Below are positions 45,736 to 57,439 of a stretch of DNA of 64,000 nucleotides, piece by piece. The stretch covers positions 7,915,669 to 7,979,668 of the forward strand of contig OZ005704.1 in the NCBI GenBank assembly GCA_963930775.1, given 5' to 3'. Both the position numbers and the translations under genes were made by a program. This DNA is from Cliona cf. orientalis (taxonomy: Eukaryota > Porifera > Demospongiae > Clionaida > Clionaidae). A model generated the notes under the pieces. The model did no database searches and was not told the DNA's origin. It saw nothing but the letters and a program-made list of their open reading frames with translations. Position 1 is the stretch's first letter; each line of letters begins with the position of its first letter.

Positions 45736-46255
45736 GACTTAAGCTGTAGGAGAGATAAATGTAACTAGTTTACATAACAATTCTTGGAAGTGTACACGAG
45801 CTTATGTTCAATAAATCGGTGAATTGGGCACTAAAATTAATGTGAACCATGTGTTACAGTCGAAATCAACACATTCAATGATGCTATACAACTCTGTTCT
45901 TGTGAATAATCAATCAACATAGCATTATCAGACGATGGTTACTCGTCAGACAATGGCACATGTTCCAATAGTTTAGTGCTGTTCTCCATGGGAATTCTAG
46001 GGTTGGGAAAGGAAGGATATATATCCCTGTACATGTGCTCACCGACATTTTAATGAATGCAGTAACTATTATTGACTCGATTTAGTAGCTACTTACTTTG
46101 AGAGAGCCTATATTTCAGTGACAAAATTCTTCACTCAGTCGACTCCATAAACTCGCGTTAGTACCACCAACCAGTTCATCCTGCTAATGATAAAACAAAA
46201 GCAGACACTGCAGTGAAGTGGCAGCAGCCATACTGAGGAGGTGGTTAACAGGACC

Positions 46256-46283
46256 ACCCCTCCCCCCCTCCCCCCCCCCCCCC
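46256..46283. repeat. Poly-C tract
   Basis: A C-rich stretch ending in 14 or so consecutive C. Confidence 0.8.
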
Positions 46284-46330
46284 ATGAATACAAACCACAC
46301 TACCTCTCACAAGGTATATTGTAGTCAGAC

Positions 46331-46410
<80 letters not shown>

Positions 46411-46434
46411 CACTCTCTCTCTCTCTCACTCACT
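46331..46434. repeat. (CT)n microsatellite
   Basis: About 100 bases of nearly pure CT with two CG/CA interruptions near the right end. Confidence 0.95.
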
Positions 46435-46859
46435 AAAATAACACTGTGAACATAATCTTGGATTCAGAGTATAATGCAGTCAGCTACCATATTATTACAC
46501 GACCTCGGGGCTCTGCAGAATCTCTAAATTACAATAATAATATTATTATAAACCTCCTAAATGAAAAGTGAGGTTTCATGATATACATGAAAGTCCAAAT
46601 CGCCCCAGGCAGTACTTTGGGCATATACTGTAGATTATTATAGTAACCTCCTACTTACCTTTGCGATGGTAGCAGGCACTTTCTCTCAGAGCTGGTGGTA
46701 CATGTAGATGGAGCAGTTGCTAGGTAGCACAAGGTCAGAGTGATGATCTGTGCACTACATTGGGGCGGTAAGGATATTAGCAGAACAGCACAAGAGGTGT
46801 AACTTGTGGCTATGAGTTCCTAGTAATGGTTGTCTAAATTCACAAGGAAAATGCAGAAA

Positions 46860-47220
46860 GGTTGTAAAAATTGTTTACAGCTCAGTAATAATAATTACTA
46901 GATTCAATGTACATGTACCTCATATACACAGTACTTCCATAGTAGTCCACCAGGATGTGTAGCACCTCTAAGGCACCTGCCTTCACTGCAAGCTCAGCTA
47001 AGTCCAGCATATGTCCTGCAGCTTCGTGAGTTTGTCACAAGGTAGTCTCTCTGAGCCACTCTCACTCTAAACACAAAATCACCATTATTGTAGGAGCAGC
47101 ATACATGTATGTGTACAGTAGGAGCCAAAGACTATGGTAAGTACATACTTTTGCTGTCACGCAATGCGCCACATCACTGTGGCGACATACACCCTGTAAT
47201 ACACATGTACCACAAGCTAT
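46860..47220. repeat. Local duplicated segment, copy 2
   Basis: Matches 40100-40420: shared AGTAGTCCACCAGGATGTGT, AGCACCTCTAAGGC, CACAAAATCACCATTATTGT and ACACCCTGTAATACACATGT, with small indels. Confidence 0.75.
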
Positions 47221-47642
47221 GCATAAAGCCAAGGAAATTATCGCCTTAACGCACATGAACAATAATCATAATAAGAATTAAAATATTCAAAATGTATATG
47301 TAGTGCCTGAGAGTGCACCAGAAGCAATCTTAGGGAGTCCTAATTTTTATGCAAAAATTTTCTGGGGGAGCATGCGCTCGGACCCCCTAGAGAATGCGTG
47401 CTTATGCACATGGACAATAGTCTTGACCCCCCCCCCTTGATCTGGTAGTACTAGCTTGCTGTGTCCACCCCCCCCCCCCCCCCCCGGGAAATTTTCTAAG
47501 GCCTGGACGGCAGTCTCAGGATGGCTAGCGTTTACAGAGACTAGCACACTTGTGTACACACTGCTTCTCAATCAGCATAATCGTACATGTATGTAGTAAG
47601 TAGCACCATACAGAACTAAACGATCAAAATTAACGACAAGAC

Positions 47643-50600
47643 TTAGGCCACATCAATTTAATATTCTGTTTCTCGGGCCGACCGACCCTTGTCCTGAGCT
47701 ATTGCAAATGTTAATTAAATTACAAGGGCAGAGGTCATTTACCACGTGACCATAACCACAAGAGCACATGCACGCTTTTAGAGCTAGCCTGCTACTGCTT
47801 TATTGGTGATGTCGTCGTTTTTGTGGCCCTCGGTCTCTGTTAAAGCGGCACTCGAAACGTTCATTGTTCGACGAAAGGTTGTGAAGATTGAAAGCTGCAG
47901 CACATTTGGAGATCTGCTGGAGAAAGCAGCTGGGAAGGATGTGGAGGGACAAACAGTTGACCAAATTTTAACATGTAAGAATGAAAAATTTGTTGATCCA
48001 GTACACGAAGTGCCTTTGGATGCTCCAGTCGTACTCTGTGAACAGTATGGAACGAATGTTTGCTACCATTTGACAAACAACCATGCCATGGGAACCAGTA
48101 CAAGTATCACCGGCGGTAGAAACGTATTCGAGGTGTTGATGAGCAACGCACGAGTGAGAGTGCAGCCAAAGAAATGTGAAGGTAGGAGCTACATTTTAGT
48201 ATGTTACATTCCCTAGCTTCATGGCTGTTATAAACATACAGGAGATGATTTAAGAGGTGACCAGAAGCTACGCAATGCTGTTGTCGACATACTGATTCAA
48301 ATGAAAGTTGGTTGGGCTCCTGACAGCTTACAATCGATTGGTGAAAAGTTTGTAAGTACCATCTCAGCTGCCTTGTGGTACCTTGATTCCCATCATCAAC
48401 GGCTAGCATCTAGAGGTATTCACCTTCCAAAGGAAATCAGTGCACTTCAAGGCTACAACGATTGGCGCAAAAAGAAGATGAAAGAGCCCCGAATAAGCAG
48501 CTCTGGGCTGGATGGTCATATTCAAAGCCTAAGTCGAACACTATCTCAACCATGGCTAGCAAAGAGAGAGTATACCGAGCTTCGATCCCTTACCGAAGGC
48601 ATAACTGATGCCATGCATAATTATAAGGAGTATCTTGACCAAAAATGCGAGAGCATGAAGGAAACACACAAGCAGACAGCACCAAGACGACTCGTATCAG
48701 ATGTACTCGAGGTGCGTACACTTGAAGCCTCGGATTCGGGTTCGGTGAAGGAGTGCTATGCAGCAGTAAACGAAGAGCTAGCAGAGAAGATGGAGTATGA
48801 GCCAGTTTGCCTAAATGAATTTGCGCCAGTAGATCGCTACCAACGACGTCACTGGATGGAGAAATTGGAACTCCCCGTTCGAAGCATGCTTTACCGCTTT
48901 CCATATGGCAATCACCTCGGAGTAGTGTCCTTCATATGGAAAATTCCTGAAATGGGTGCAGTGAATGAATCCAAGGTGTCACAGCTAATCACGAAGCTTA
49001 ATGATCAGCATCAGCTGTACTCCACTCGAGAAATGAGGAAAGACTTTCTGCATCGATACCACACCCTGACCAAGACCAGCAAAAGTGTGCTGAGGAATGT
49101 GTATAAGACACTGATGGGCGACAGTTCTGCTGCTACATCTGAAGTAGAAAGAGCAGTTGACGAACGAGTAGCAGAAGCTTTGCTAACACTAGATGATCCT
49201 CAAATTGTGTATGATTTACGCAGATTGAATGGTCGACCCAAGTCTGGCAAGTTCGATGCATTTTGGGACGAGCTAGGTGTCTACATCGAGGAGTTGACTC
49301 CTGCAGTTGATGACCGGCGTCACTCTGAAACTCCACACATGCCAGTAGCCATATCACTTCGCCATATGAGGCAGATCATCAAGGAACGGCTAGAACAGAA
49401 AAATCCTGGTGTAGAGTGTGACGTTCCATCGCTTGAGTGGTTGCGGTTGCAGTTTTGGCCTCCAAATCCTTACAGCTCGTCAGCACTGAGATACACTGGG
49501 AAGCTGAAATTGAAATTTGGTGTACAGATACGGCAGTTGCGCCACACACACATTGATTCACGGTATGTTAGCATGATTCTTCGATACTTACGGGAGTTTT
49601 GTGTTACAGCACGTTCCTTTGTGACATACGCATCCGTTGATGATAAAGCTATCATACCTGTTGGAGAGCCTGGCCTTCCAGTTTCAACTGGAGTTAGAGG
49701 TCATAATCGATCCATAGTGCTTGCTGAGGGTCCTGGTCCAAGTGCCTTAGATCACGATTTTCATGTGCATGGTGTAGTACCATCAGTCACATTTGTAGTC
49801 GACATCCCAGAGTCAGCAAATGACTCCTTTTACCAAGGAAAAGCGTACGTCTGTCTTAAAGACAAAGTCACACAGCCATCATCCGCACTAAGACACAGTA
49901 CGGAATTGTCTAGCCTCTTGCTTAAGCACTATAGTGATGATGGTCTGGTTCCCACGAATCCTGTTCTTGTTGTTGTTAGTGATGGTGGGCCTGATCATCG
50001 CATTACTTATGCTTCTGTGCAGGTAGCTTTGCTTTGTCTGTTTGTATATCTTGACTTAGACATGCTTGTGGTTGCCCGCACTTGTCCGTATCAGTCTTGG
50101 CAAAATATTGCTGAAAGAATTATGTCAACATTGAACCTAGCACTAATGAATGTTTCTCTTGCGAGGAAGGAGCTTCCTCCAACACTTGAGCCACTGATAC
50201 GTAGCAAGAAGACTATGGCTGATGTACGCCAACTGATTGCCACAAACCCCCTAGTGGGCAACTCACTACAGGATGCTATGCAGCCTGTACTCTGCACTTT
50301 GTCAAATCGCCTATCCAGTATGGAAATTAAGGAAGAGCCGGTACAGGTTGAAGCAGCTGCTAGTGAACCTGATATTGCCAGTTGTTTTCAGATTATTCAC
50401 TACATTGAGCCAAACCTACCTCGAGATAACATCAAGAAAGAGACTTTGACGCAAAGTGAACATCTACGAAAGTTTATGAGCCGTCACTGCAGCTCAACTG
50501 CTTACCTGTTTCAAGTGAGGAAGTGCTTAGATCCTACGTGTTATTACTGCTTGGAGTTCCCTGTTCGAATGCCCAAGGAGGAGTTTCAGAAATTGTCTTT

Positions 50601-51386
50601 TGTTCCATTACCATTGATTGCTGAGGGGGACAAGTATGCAGAATTTAAGGATCTCTATGGAAAGCCTGTCGATGAAAAGGATCGTCCTTCGAGTAAGCCT
50701 GCTTCACATGGTGAGGAAGTGGATAGGAAGCGAAAAGATATCATTGTTAGCAGTAAGGTTCGGTGTATACTTTCATGTCAAGAGTGCTTTAAGCCTCGGT
50801 GTGTGTATGCAAAAGCAAAACTGAAACCTGACGAAAAGTTGGCAATTGACCAAATTCAAGAATCTAATCTATTCACATGTGGGTCGTGCTTATTTCCTCC
50901 AGACTCCCCTTTCTCCAGTGTAATTTGTGTCAGAGAAAACTTGAGTTGTGGTGATCCAATCGAACTGTCCTATTTTTCAGCAACGCTTGTGCACTTTCCA
51001 CCAGTGTGCTACTGGTGTGGACTATCTGAAGAAACACTAGTCAGGGACCAAGAGTTCACAGACCTGGCACGAAACTATCAAACAACACATGCAATTTGCA
51101 TGTTCTGCAAGCAAGAAGGCAAGCAGCCATTCACAAGGCATCCTCTGAATGCACCTAAGCGCCGAAAGACATAGTTAATTTTTTTTATTTTTGTTCTTCC
51201 TTGTAGCAGCTGCTACTCTGACTTTTCTATGGTATGTATTGTGTATGTACATTGGTTCATGGTTCAAATTTAATTACAGGAAATGACGTCATTAATTGAT
51301 TTATTATCATTTACAAGCCGACCTACCGACCCTATCTGGGCTTGGGGGAAGCCCGAGAAACAGAATATTAAATTGATGTGGCCTTA
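47643..51386 (+). mobile_element. Complete 3.7-kb TIR DNA transposon, superfamily unassigned
   Basis: Element 47646-51383 (3,738 bp). The left end GGCCACATCAATTTAATATT, then CTGTTTCTCGGGC, is repeated inverted at the right end (GCCCGAGAAACAGAATATTA, then AATTGATGTGGCC). It is flanked by TTA at 47643-47645 and 51384-51386. The related unoccupied site at 40921 (AAGCTTACCCTCTGC) confirms the insertion point and the 3-bp duplication. It carries one intact gene. A TWA target duplication and GG-start recall PIF/Harbinger, but the encoded protein does not look like a Harbinger transposase. Identical ends and an open gene suggest recent activity. Confidence 0.9.
47809..51174 (+). CDS. Putative DDE transposase of the 3.7-kb transposon
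   Basis: Two exons, 47809-48181 and 48242-51174, join in phase to give about 1,101 residues with no stop. The true ATG is 47809 (MSSFLWPSVSVKAALETF). The N-terminal region (1-125) is compact, with KVVKIESCSTFGDLLEKAAG. The middle is long and helical. An RNase H-like core is suggested by YASVDDKAIIPVGEPG (Asp 591/592), VVVSDGGPDHRITY (Asp 705) and WQNIAERIMSTLN (Glu 749). The C-terminal 200 residues hold paired cysteines (CYYC, CQECFKPRC, CGSC, CYWCG, CMFC), probably zinc-binding. I have an impression of similar uncharacterised proteins being repeated in sponge and cnidarian genomes. The transposase role is inferred from location between terminal repeats plus the acidic triad. Confidence 0.75.
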
Positions 51387-54380
51387 CCCTCTGCTCAATA
51401 TTAAATGCTGAGCTGGCGCACGTCTGTCATGGTATAATCGTGGAGATGGTGAATCAGTGCCTTCCAATTATGAACAGCATCCGAGACGGTCCAGAGACAC
51501 ACACAGACTGGTGAATACAGGCATAGGAAGATCAAGTAAACATGGAGCTGTAGATCAAAATTATAATAACTATCATGAAAGTCGTGCAGCATCGAATATT
51601 AATTTTATCAGCGAAAGGGAGTAGATCTACACCATCATACCATGCACACACTATGTAGTCTGTGTACGTACCTCCTTCCTTTCACCTCCAGCTCATGATC
51701 AATAAGTTGTGGGATTAATCGGCAAGAGTGAAAACATGCTAAGCCTCCCCGCTTTCTCTTTCTCAGTCTAGAATAGCACAGTGGCCAGGTACACTGGTGA
51801 TGGGGCGTGGGGAATTCTGTGGACGAGTGGCTCGCCCGCGCATGCGCTAATTATGATTATTATTCGGGTGCGTGCTGGAACTGGGAAGGAGGACAACTGC
51901 AGGTCACCAATCCATACTTGTAACTGGAATCCGATACGTGAGTACAGGTATTGCAACACTGGGCTCGGGGTGGCCGTGGACTGGGAATGAGGCTCTAGCA
52001 TGTAGCTACGCGAAGCACAGACTCTGATGCGCAAATAATTTGATTAGCGCTCATAGGCATTGCGCGTTGACAATAATAATTAGCGCATGCGGGCATATGT
52101 AGCAATGATCTGCTTGCGCTCGCGAAGAAATTCGATGTAAAATGTCTAGGGCCTAAGAGATGGACGTGGAGCTGGTGGTACTACTAGAATAATAACAACA
52201 GCAGAGTGATCATGATCGAGCTACACCTAATGTTACAGAACCAAGAGTTTGTAACTTACAATGTAAGTCACATGGGGCTGTAGATACATCCGCAATAACT
52301 CGATCACGCGCAAAGAGCCCTGCCACGAGCAGTAAGTTAGCGTTTATATTATGATCTTAGTGTAGCTAGCTAGATGCCAAACGCTCTAGCTACCATCATT
52401 AGAAACGCCTGAGGGGGGTATATTTATGAAAGCGCCTGGCCCTGTACGTAGCTACTCTATCAATAATATTATTATGCTAAATGTACCCTATCATTAGAGA
52501 AGCATTTACTAGACTGAGTATTACAATTTTCTTTTGAGTTTTTGTTCATCCTAATGTCATATGCATACTGTTTGCAGGTCGATTTTAAATGCAATTGGTG
52601 ATGTGGATGCTGTGACTAGACGATGATACATCTATGGGAAGGTGAGGGTGATTATTAAGTAATAGCTAAAAGTAACTGTGGTTAGCGTCGTCCCCAGACC
52701 CTCTCACTTTTTCATTGTTACACACAAAAATGGGAGGACCTTGGATCACACGAGAAGTGTCACATAGCTAATGCCATTGATTAATGCAGGCTGCTTGAAT
52801 GCTGTAAATCAGCTGTTTTCATACTATGTGCCTTCAAGTGTAGTAGCATACTATGCAATATATATCACTCCAGAGCGAAACATCGAAGGTACATGTATAC
52901 CTTATGTACCTTAAACGATTGTACATAATATACTCTGCGGTGGTGACAAACCATGCCTTTATTGACTACTGAACTCCACAGTTTCTCATCTTTCTGTTAG
53001 AAAATCTTATATTGGTGACCATGGGATGAGGCTAATACTAAAGGCAGCCAATTGTATCATACATTTTAATAATTATTGTACATTGAGTACTATGAGGGTG
53101 GATGTGTCCCTGTGTATGCAGTAGAACAATTATTGCAGGGTTATGCTGTTTTGGTTGAGTCTTATAAATTACCATACTCGCTCTAATTATTTGAACATTC
53201 TAATAGCCTGAATAATGAGTTTAATTTCCTTTGTAATTCATTGAACATCCAAAATTTCAATTTTTCTCACCCATTTTATAATCAACTGGATGACCATGAG
53301 GTACACAGCACAATAGGAGCTCGAGACAACTCTTACGTTCATACGTAATTTGCAGAGTATGGCTACCACATTTTGGACAGCATCTAAGAGCGGAAAGATA
53401 ACATATGGACTTAGAGTTGTAGTGACGGCGATCATGCATTTTGTGATCACTCAGCCTCATAGCACAGCGGCGACACTAGACTGAGCTGAAGACAAACTAT
53501 TGTTGGACATCAACTGCTGTTTCATTATCGCTAGTGCTTTTTCCATTTTTTACACTCTAACAAGCCATTGGCTGAATTTCCTGAACGACAATATTAGTAA
53601 TTATTTTTGGGTGTTCAGAAAATTAGAGCAAGTACAGTACCTTCAAAATTTACTAGGATACTGTGGGGATGAACCCTCACGTTAATTTTATCATCGTAAG
53701 GGGAGAAGTTATATTAAGCTACATGAACTAGCATATATAGCCATACATTCAAACAGTATGATGATAATTGTGTATTATACATGTGATGTTGCATGCCTAT
53801 CAGGAATTCGTACTCAGTGCTTAATTCATGTAGGCCATAATATGGTCACGCACACAGCTGTGTACAGATGCTCGTGACTGATGTACATGTATCCACTGAC
53901 TGAAATGTGGTGAAGTCCTATGGGAATAAATCAGAATGCTATTTCAACCAAGTGTATGTAGCAATACTCCATATCTTCCTACTTGGAGGCAAGAGAGGGG
54001 ATAGTTTTTGGAATATCTTCACTTGTGTCACAGGGCAGAGAAAGCGAGCTGGAGAGAGTAGCAAGAACTAAGAAGAGAAGAATTTTCATTTTTCTTATTG
54101 ATTTGTAATATCACCCTCTTTTTATTTTCTAATTTTTGTAGCACATGCACATGTTAGAAGTGTGGTCATAGATAGCTATAGCTGCCTAGATTCTGTGTTT
54201 AAAGTGATTATTCTGTTTTTATGTAGGATCTGCAGTGCTGGACGTGAAGTGGGGATCTACGTGCGCTTCAATACACAATGGAAATGGTGCTGTGCATGAG
54301 TGTGTGTGCATGTGCGAACGCTGAGCCTATATAGTGTACAGCAGTGCTTGATTTTTTTACACGACATATGTTTTTTTTTG
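51387..54380. other. Gene-poor region
   Basis: 51387-51640 is another copy of the local duplication (matches 40500-40690). The remaining 2.7 kb has no convincing coding signal, tRNA or repeat array; it is AT-rich, with GC/CpG-richer patches near 51770-52130. Confidence 0.5.
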
Positions 54381-54414
54381 TTTTCTTCCCTTACAGTGCT
54401 GATTGGTGGACTCT

Positions 54415-54990
54415 AGGATCTGGAGCTAGGGAGCTAGGAGGCTGTGACGGACGAGGACCGTTGGAGTGGTAATGTGTGTGTGTGTGTGTGTGTGGTAGGT
54501 GAGCATGTAGCAAGGGTGTACGTTGGGGGCTCCGCCCCTGGTTCAGTACACCCTTGATTAGTGAATGTAGAGTGTGAAGTGTGTGCGTGCATGCGTGCGT
54601 GCATGCACAGTGGCTGTTGTGTGTGTGTGTGTGTGCATACTTCAATATTTTGCTGTAGTAAGGCATGCAGGTTGTTCCAGGAGCTGGGAGCCTGTGACGA
54701 CTGACTGATGGCTGACGGGGGCCTGAGGAAAACCGTTGCAGTGGTAATGTTGATTGTGTGTGTGTGTGCATGTGTGTAGTAGGTGAGCTTGTAGCAAGGG
54801 TGTGCGTGGGGGCTCTGCCCCTGGTTCAGTACACCCTTGATTAGTGCATGTGTATGCACATGAATGTAGCTTGATAAGTGCGTGCGTGCATGCATGTGAG
54901 TGTGGAGAGTGTGTGCACAGCAGCAGTGGCTGTTGTGTATTTTAATGTTTTGCTCTAGTATGGTATGCAGGGTTGTTCCAGGCAAGAATC
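54415..54990. repeat. Two tandem ~270-bp units with GT runs
   Basis: Both units contain GGCTGTGACGG or GCCTGTGACGA, TGGTAATGT, a (GT)n run, GTAGCAAGGGTGT, GGGGCTC(C/T)GCCCCTGGTT and CAGTACACCCTTGATTAGTG. They end in a GTGTGTGCAT-rich part and TTGCT.TAGTA.GG.ATGCAGG. GGGGCTCTGCCCC is itself palindromic. Confidence 0.75.
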
Positions 54991-55274
54991 TACACAAGGA
55001 GTGATACATAGGTGAGACGTAGTTGTAGTGTAGTGACCACACTCATCTTTTTATTCATTGTTATAGTTGTTATCTTTTTCATATCTTGTGATTTCTCACT
55101 TCTTCATTCATTATTCATATTTGGTCTTCATATTTTATTCAATGTGTGTACTGCTAATAATAATATTATTATTGTATGCTATTTCAATGACTTTTAGTAG
55201 TTTCAATTGTGTGCGTGCGCATGCAATAATCACGCTAGTAATCGCGTATTGGATCGTGCGCTCCGCAATGTAGT

Positions 55275-55672
55275 TTGAGTCCGAGTCCGCTTCAATATTC
55301 ACAAACTTGAGTTTGGACTTATGGGAACAAGAATGGATGATGATGTTGGCCAGTACTGGACTCGGCATGGTCCGCGATCGGTGCGATTGTGCGCTCGGTA
55401 TGCGCGCCGCCACTGAGTCGCGACTCAAACCACCGCTTCAGGATTCATAAATTTGAGTTTGGACTTATAGGAACGAGATTGGATGATGTTGGCCAGTATT
55501 GGACTCGGCGTGGTCCGCGATCGGTGCGATTGTGCGCTCGGTATGCGCGCCGCCACTGAGTCGCGACTCAAACCACCGCTTCAGGATTTATAAACTTGAG
55601 TTTGGACTTATAGGAACGAGATTGGATGATGTTGGTCAGTATTGGACTCGGCGTGGTCCGCGATCGGTGATG
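55275..55672. repeat. Three tandem ~145-bp units
   Basis: CCGCTTCARGATT-like starts lie at 55287, 55433 and 55576 (spacing 146 and 143). Each unit includes TTGAGTTTGGACTTATRGGA, TGGATGATGTTGG and GGACTCGGCGTGGTCCGCGA; full units add GTGCGCTCGGTATGCGCGCC. CpG-rich compared with its surroundings. The third unit is truncated after the CGATCGGTG block. Confidence 0.85.
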
Positions 55673-55859
55673 CTCGAAGAAGTAATGATCGCGTATGTAC
55701 AGCGGATTTCCAAGTTCTTGCAACCCGGAAGCACCAGTTCAAAAACCGGATGAAATGAATTGACCAATCCGAGTTCACCGATATGTCACGAGTACAATGC
55801 ACATTAACACGTGAGCACACCTAGCTAGCTAGCTGAGCTAGCTCCTAAATGCCGGGAAA

Positions 55860-56492
55860 ATGGAGGGAAATCGGCCGAGGCCTCCAACGATCGTTCCGTT
55901 GACAAAGAATCTCATTGAGCAGATATTTAAACAGCAGCAGAGCCGATCCGCCCCATTTCTGGCAGGACAACTCCCAGGACCGCGAGCACAAAATCCGGGA
56001 GCGGGACAAACAGCCGCCATTACTAATATGCCACAGCAGAGCGGAGCAACAGCTGTTAACCTCTCTGACTCGGGGGAACACAGCCATAAAGGACAGGGAT
56101 CACGCACCGCTATTTCTGTCCAGGTACTAAACAATAACGCTCAGTCAAATCCGCCCAGGCATACTAGGACATCCCAGGCTGCTCAGCGGGTCACTTTACC
56201 ACAACCCCCAATAGTACGATACACCTATAAGGTTAAGATCATCAACCCCAGCAAAAAAAGTGCATCTATTGTCAGATATCTCCATAATGTGTCGAGCAAA
56301 TTTGAATCAGTTAATGGGTTGCGTGTGCGGTTGATGGATGAGTTTCAAGACCAGGTACCTAGGACAGCAACTTTTGATGTTGGATACTTTGAAGGGAAAC
56401 AGCAATCAAAAATTTGGCTAGTGACATCCGAAGACTTAGAAAAGCTGTATGACCTATATCCCAAAGGGCTATATTGTATTCTCACCTTTTGA
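55860..56492 (+). CDS. Orphan 210-residue protein, probably mobile-element related
   Basis: An intact ORF starting MEGNRPRPPTIVPLTKNLIE. The N-terminal half is low-complexity (Gln, Gly, Pro). The C-terminal half is a compact domain: YTYKVKIINPSKKSASIVRY, then KFESVNGLRVRLMDEFQ, VPRTATFDVGYFEGKQQSKI, WLVTSEDLEKLYDLYPKG. It ends in an atypical tail LYCILTF, as if the natural downstream sequence had been lost. Tandem repeats follow at once. The domain seems familiar as a recurring uncharacterised module in sponge and cnidarian proteins near DNA-transposon genes; that is an impression, not a confirmed match. A downstream relic (56860-57250) could be part of the same former gene. Confidence 0.55.
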   Translation: MEGNRPRPPTIVPLTKNLIEQIFKQQQSRSAPFLAGQLPGPRAQNPGAGQTAAITNMPQQSGATAVNLSDSGEHSHKGQGSRTAISVQVLNNNAQSNPPRHTRTSQAAQRVTLPQPPIVRYTYKVKIINPSKKSASIVRYLHNVSSKFESVNGLRVRLMDEFQDQVPRTATFDVGYFEGKQQSKIWLVTSEDLEKLYDLYPKGLYCILTF

Positions 56493-56765
56493 TGTTTTGG
56501 TACCAGACATATGTAATTTTATGTGAGGATTCCAAAAAACCACAAACCACGCCCATACTTTGATTAGTTTTTTTAGTTATGACGTCATACTTTTCCAATA
56601 CATGGTATATGCGCATGTTTTGGTACCAGACATATGTTATTTTATGTGAGGATTCCAAAAAACCACAAACCACGCCCATACTTGGATTAATTTTTGAGTT
56701 ATGACATCAAATTTTTCCAATACATGGTATAGGGGCCTGTTTTGGTACCAGACATGTAATTTTAG
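56493..56765. repeat. ~125-bp tandem repeat, 2.3 units
   Basis: TGTTTTGGTACCAGACATAT begins at 56493, 56618 and about 56738. Units share TTTTATGTGAGGATTCC, CACAAACCACGCCCATACTT and TTTTTCCAATACATGGTATA. It directly abuts the stop codon of the orphan ORF. Confidence 0.85.
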
Positions 56766-56859
56766 GTTTCATAATATAGTTCTAATAGGTTCATTAATGT
56801 ATGCATGCATGCATGTTACATTATCCCACAGGTACTCCTTCCGACTTGCGCCAGACCTT

Positions 56860-57250
56860 TGAAGTTTGGTGGGGATTTTAGAGGAAAGTGGACTACACAT
56901 GAAGTCCATCAGTTATGTACCGTATTTCTTCTAAAAATTCGGCATGAAAATAACAATATTGCTTTAGCTTCGCCGAATTTTTAGAGGTTAATATTCAACA
57001 TTCCGTCTGCGTGCGCATTCCATTCCCGTTTATAGCATATACACATGACGACCTTTGCCGAAAAATTAGAGACTATATTCAATCATTCGGTAAAGGGTGC
57101 CGAATAATTAGAAGGGCCGAATTTTTAGAAGAAATACGGTATATACTCTTTCGTTACTACTTGGATAAGAATAAACTACCCCGTACTGAAGCATGTCAAG
57201 CCTTTCTTGCCAAGTATGAAGTTGAACATGGCCAAACAACAGGAAAAATA
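56860..57250 (+). pseudogene. Relic of a SANT-like coding segment split by a MITE
   Basis: On the left of the MITE, RGKWTTHEVHQL; on the right, in another frame, LFRYYLDKNKLPRTEACQAF, then LAKYEVEHG. The combination W-T-x-x-E-V ... F-x-x-Y-L-x-x-N-K-L-P-x-x-x-A-C-x-A-F resembles a small helical DNA-binding-like module. The frames do not match even after removing the insertion, so it is not functional. Tentative. Confidence 0.3.
56918..57141. mobile_element. MITE with CCGTATTTCTTC ends
   Basis: Element 56920-57139: left CCGTATTTCTTCTAAAAATT, then CGGC; right GCCGAATTTTTAGAAGAAAT, then ACGG; TA on both sides. Interior copies of GCCGAATWWTTAGA. Confidence 0.85.
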
Positions 57251-57439
57251 ACTTCATGCATGCATATTTTAGTTGATAATTATACATTATTGCTTGTAGT
57301 TTTTCTTTTGTGTCTAGCAATTCTGTACATTATTGCTTGTGGTTGTGTATCTTTTGTGTCGACATTGCTTGTAGTTTGTATACCTTGATGTTGGTTATAA
57401 TTGTTTCATATTTCTAGATCAGTAGCCTGCCATAGCATC

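Larger units (their letters stand above)
44725..47642. other. Gene-poor intergenic region
   Basis: Apart from the kinase relic, a (CT)n microsatellite, poly-C runs and duplicated segment 46860-47220, I see no gene. AT-rich, with many dispersed short hairpins. Confidence 0.5.

Noticed and set aside
51781..53685. Several 60-90 residue ORFs between 51.7 and 53.7 kb
   Set aside because: No splice-consistent extension, no domain and AT-rich composition; chance ORFs.
54391..55042. His/Thr-rich ORFs on the minus strand
   Set aside because: They derive from GT microsatellites inside a tandem duplication.
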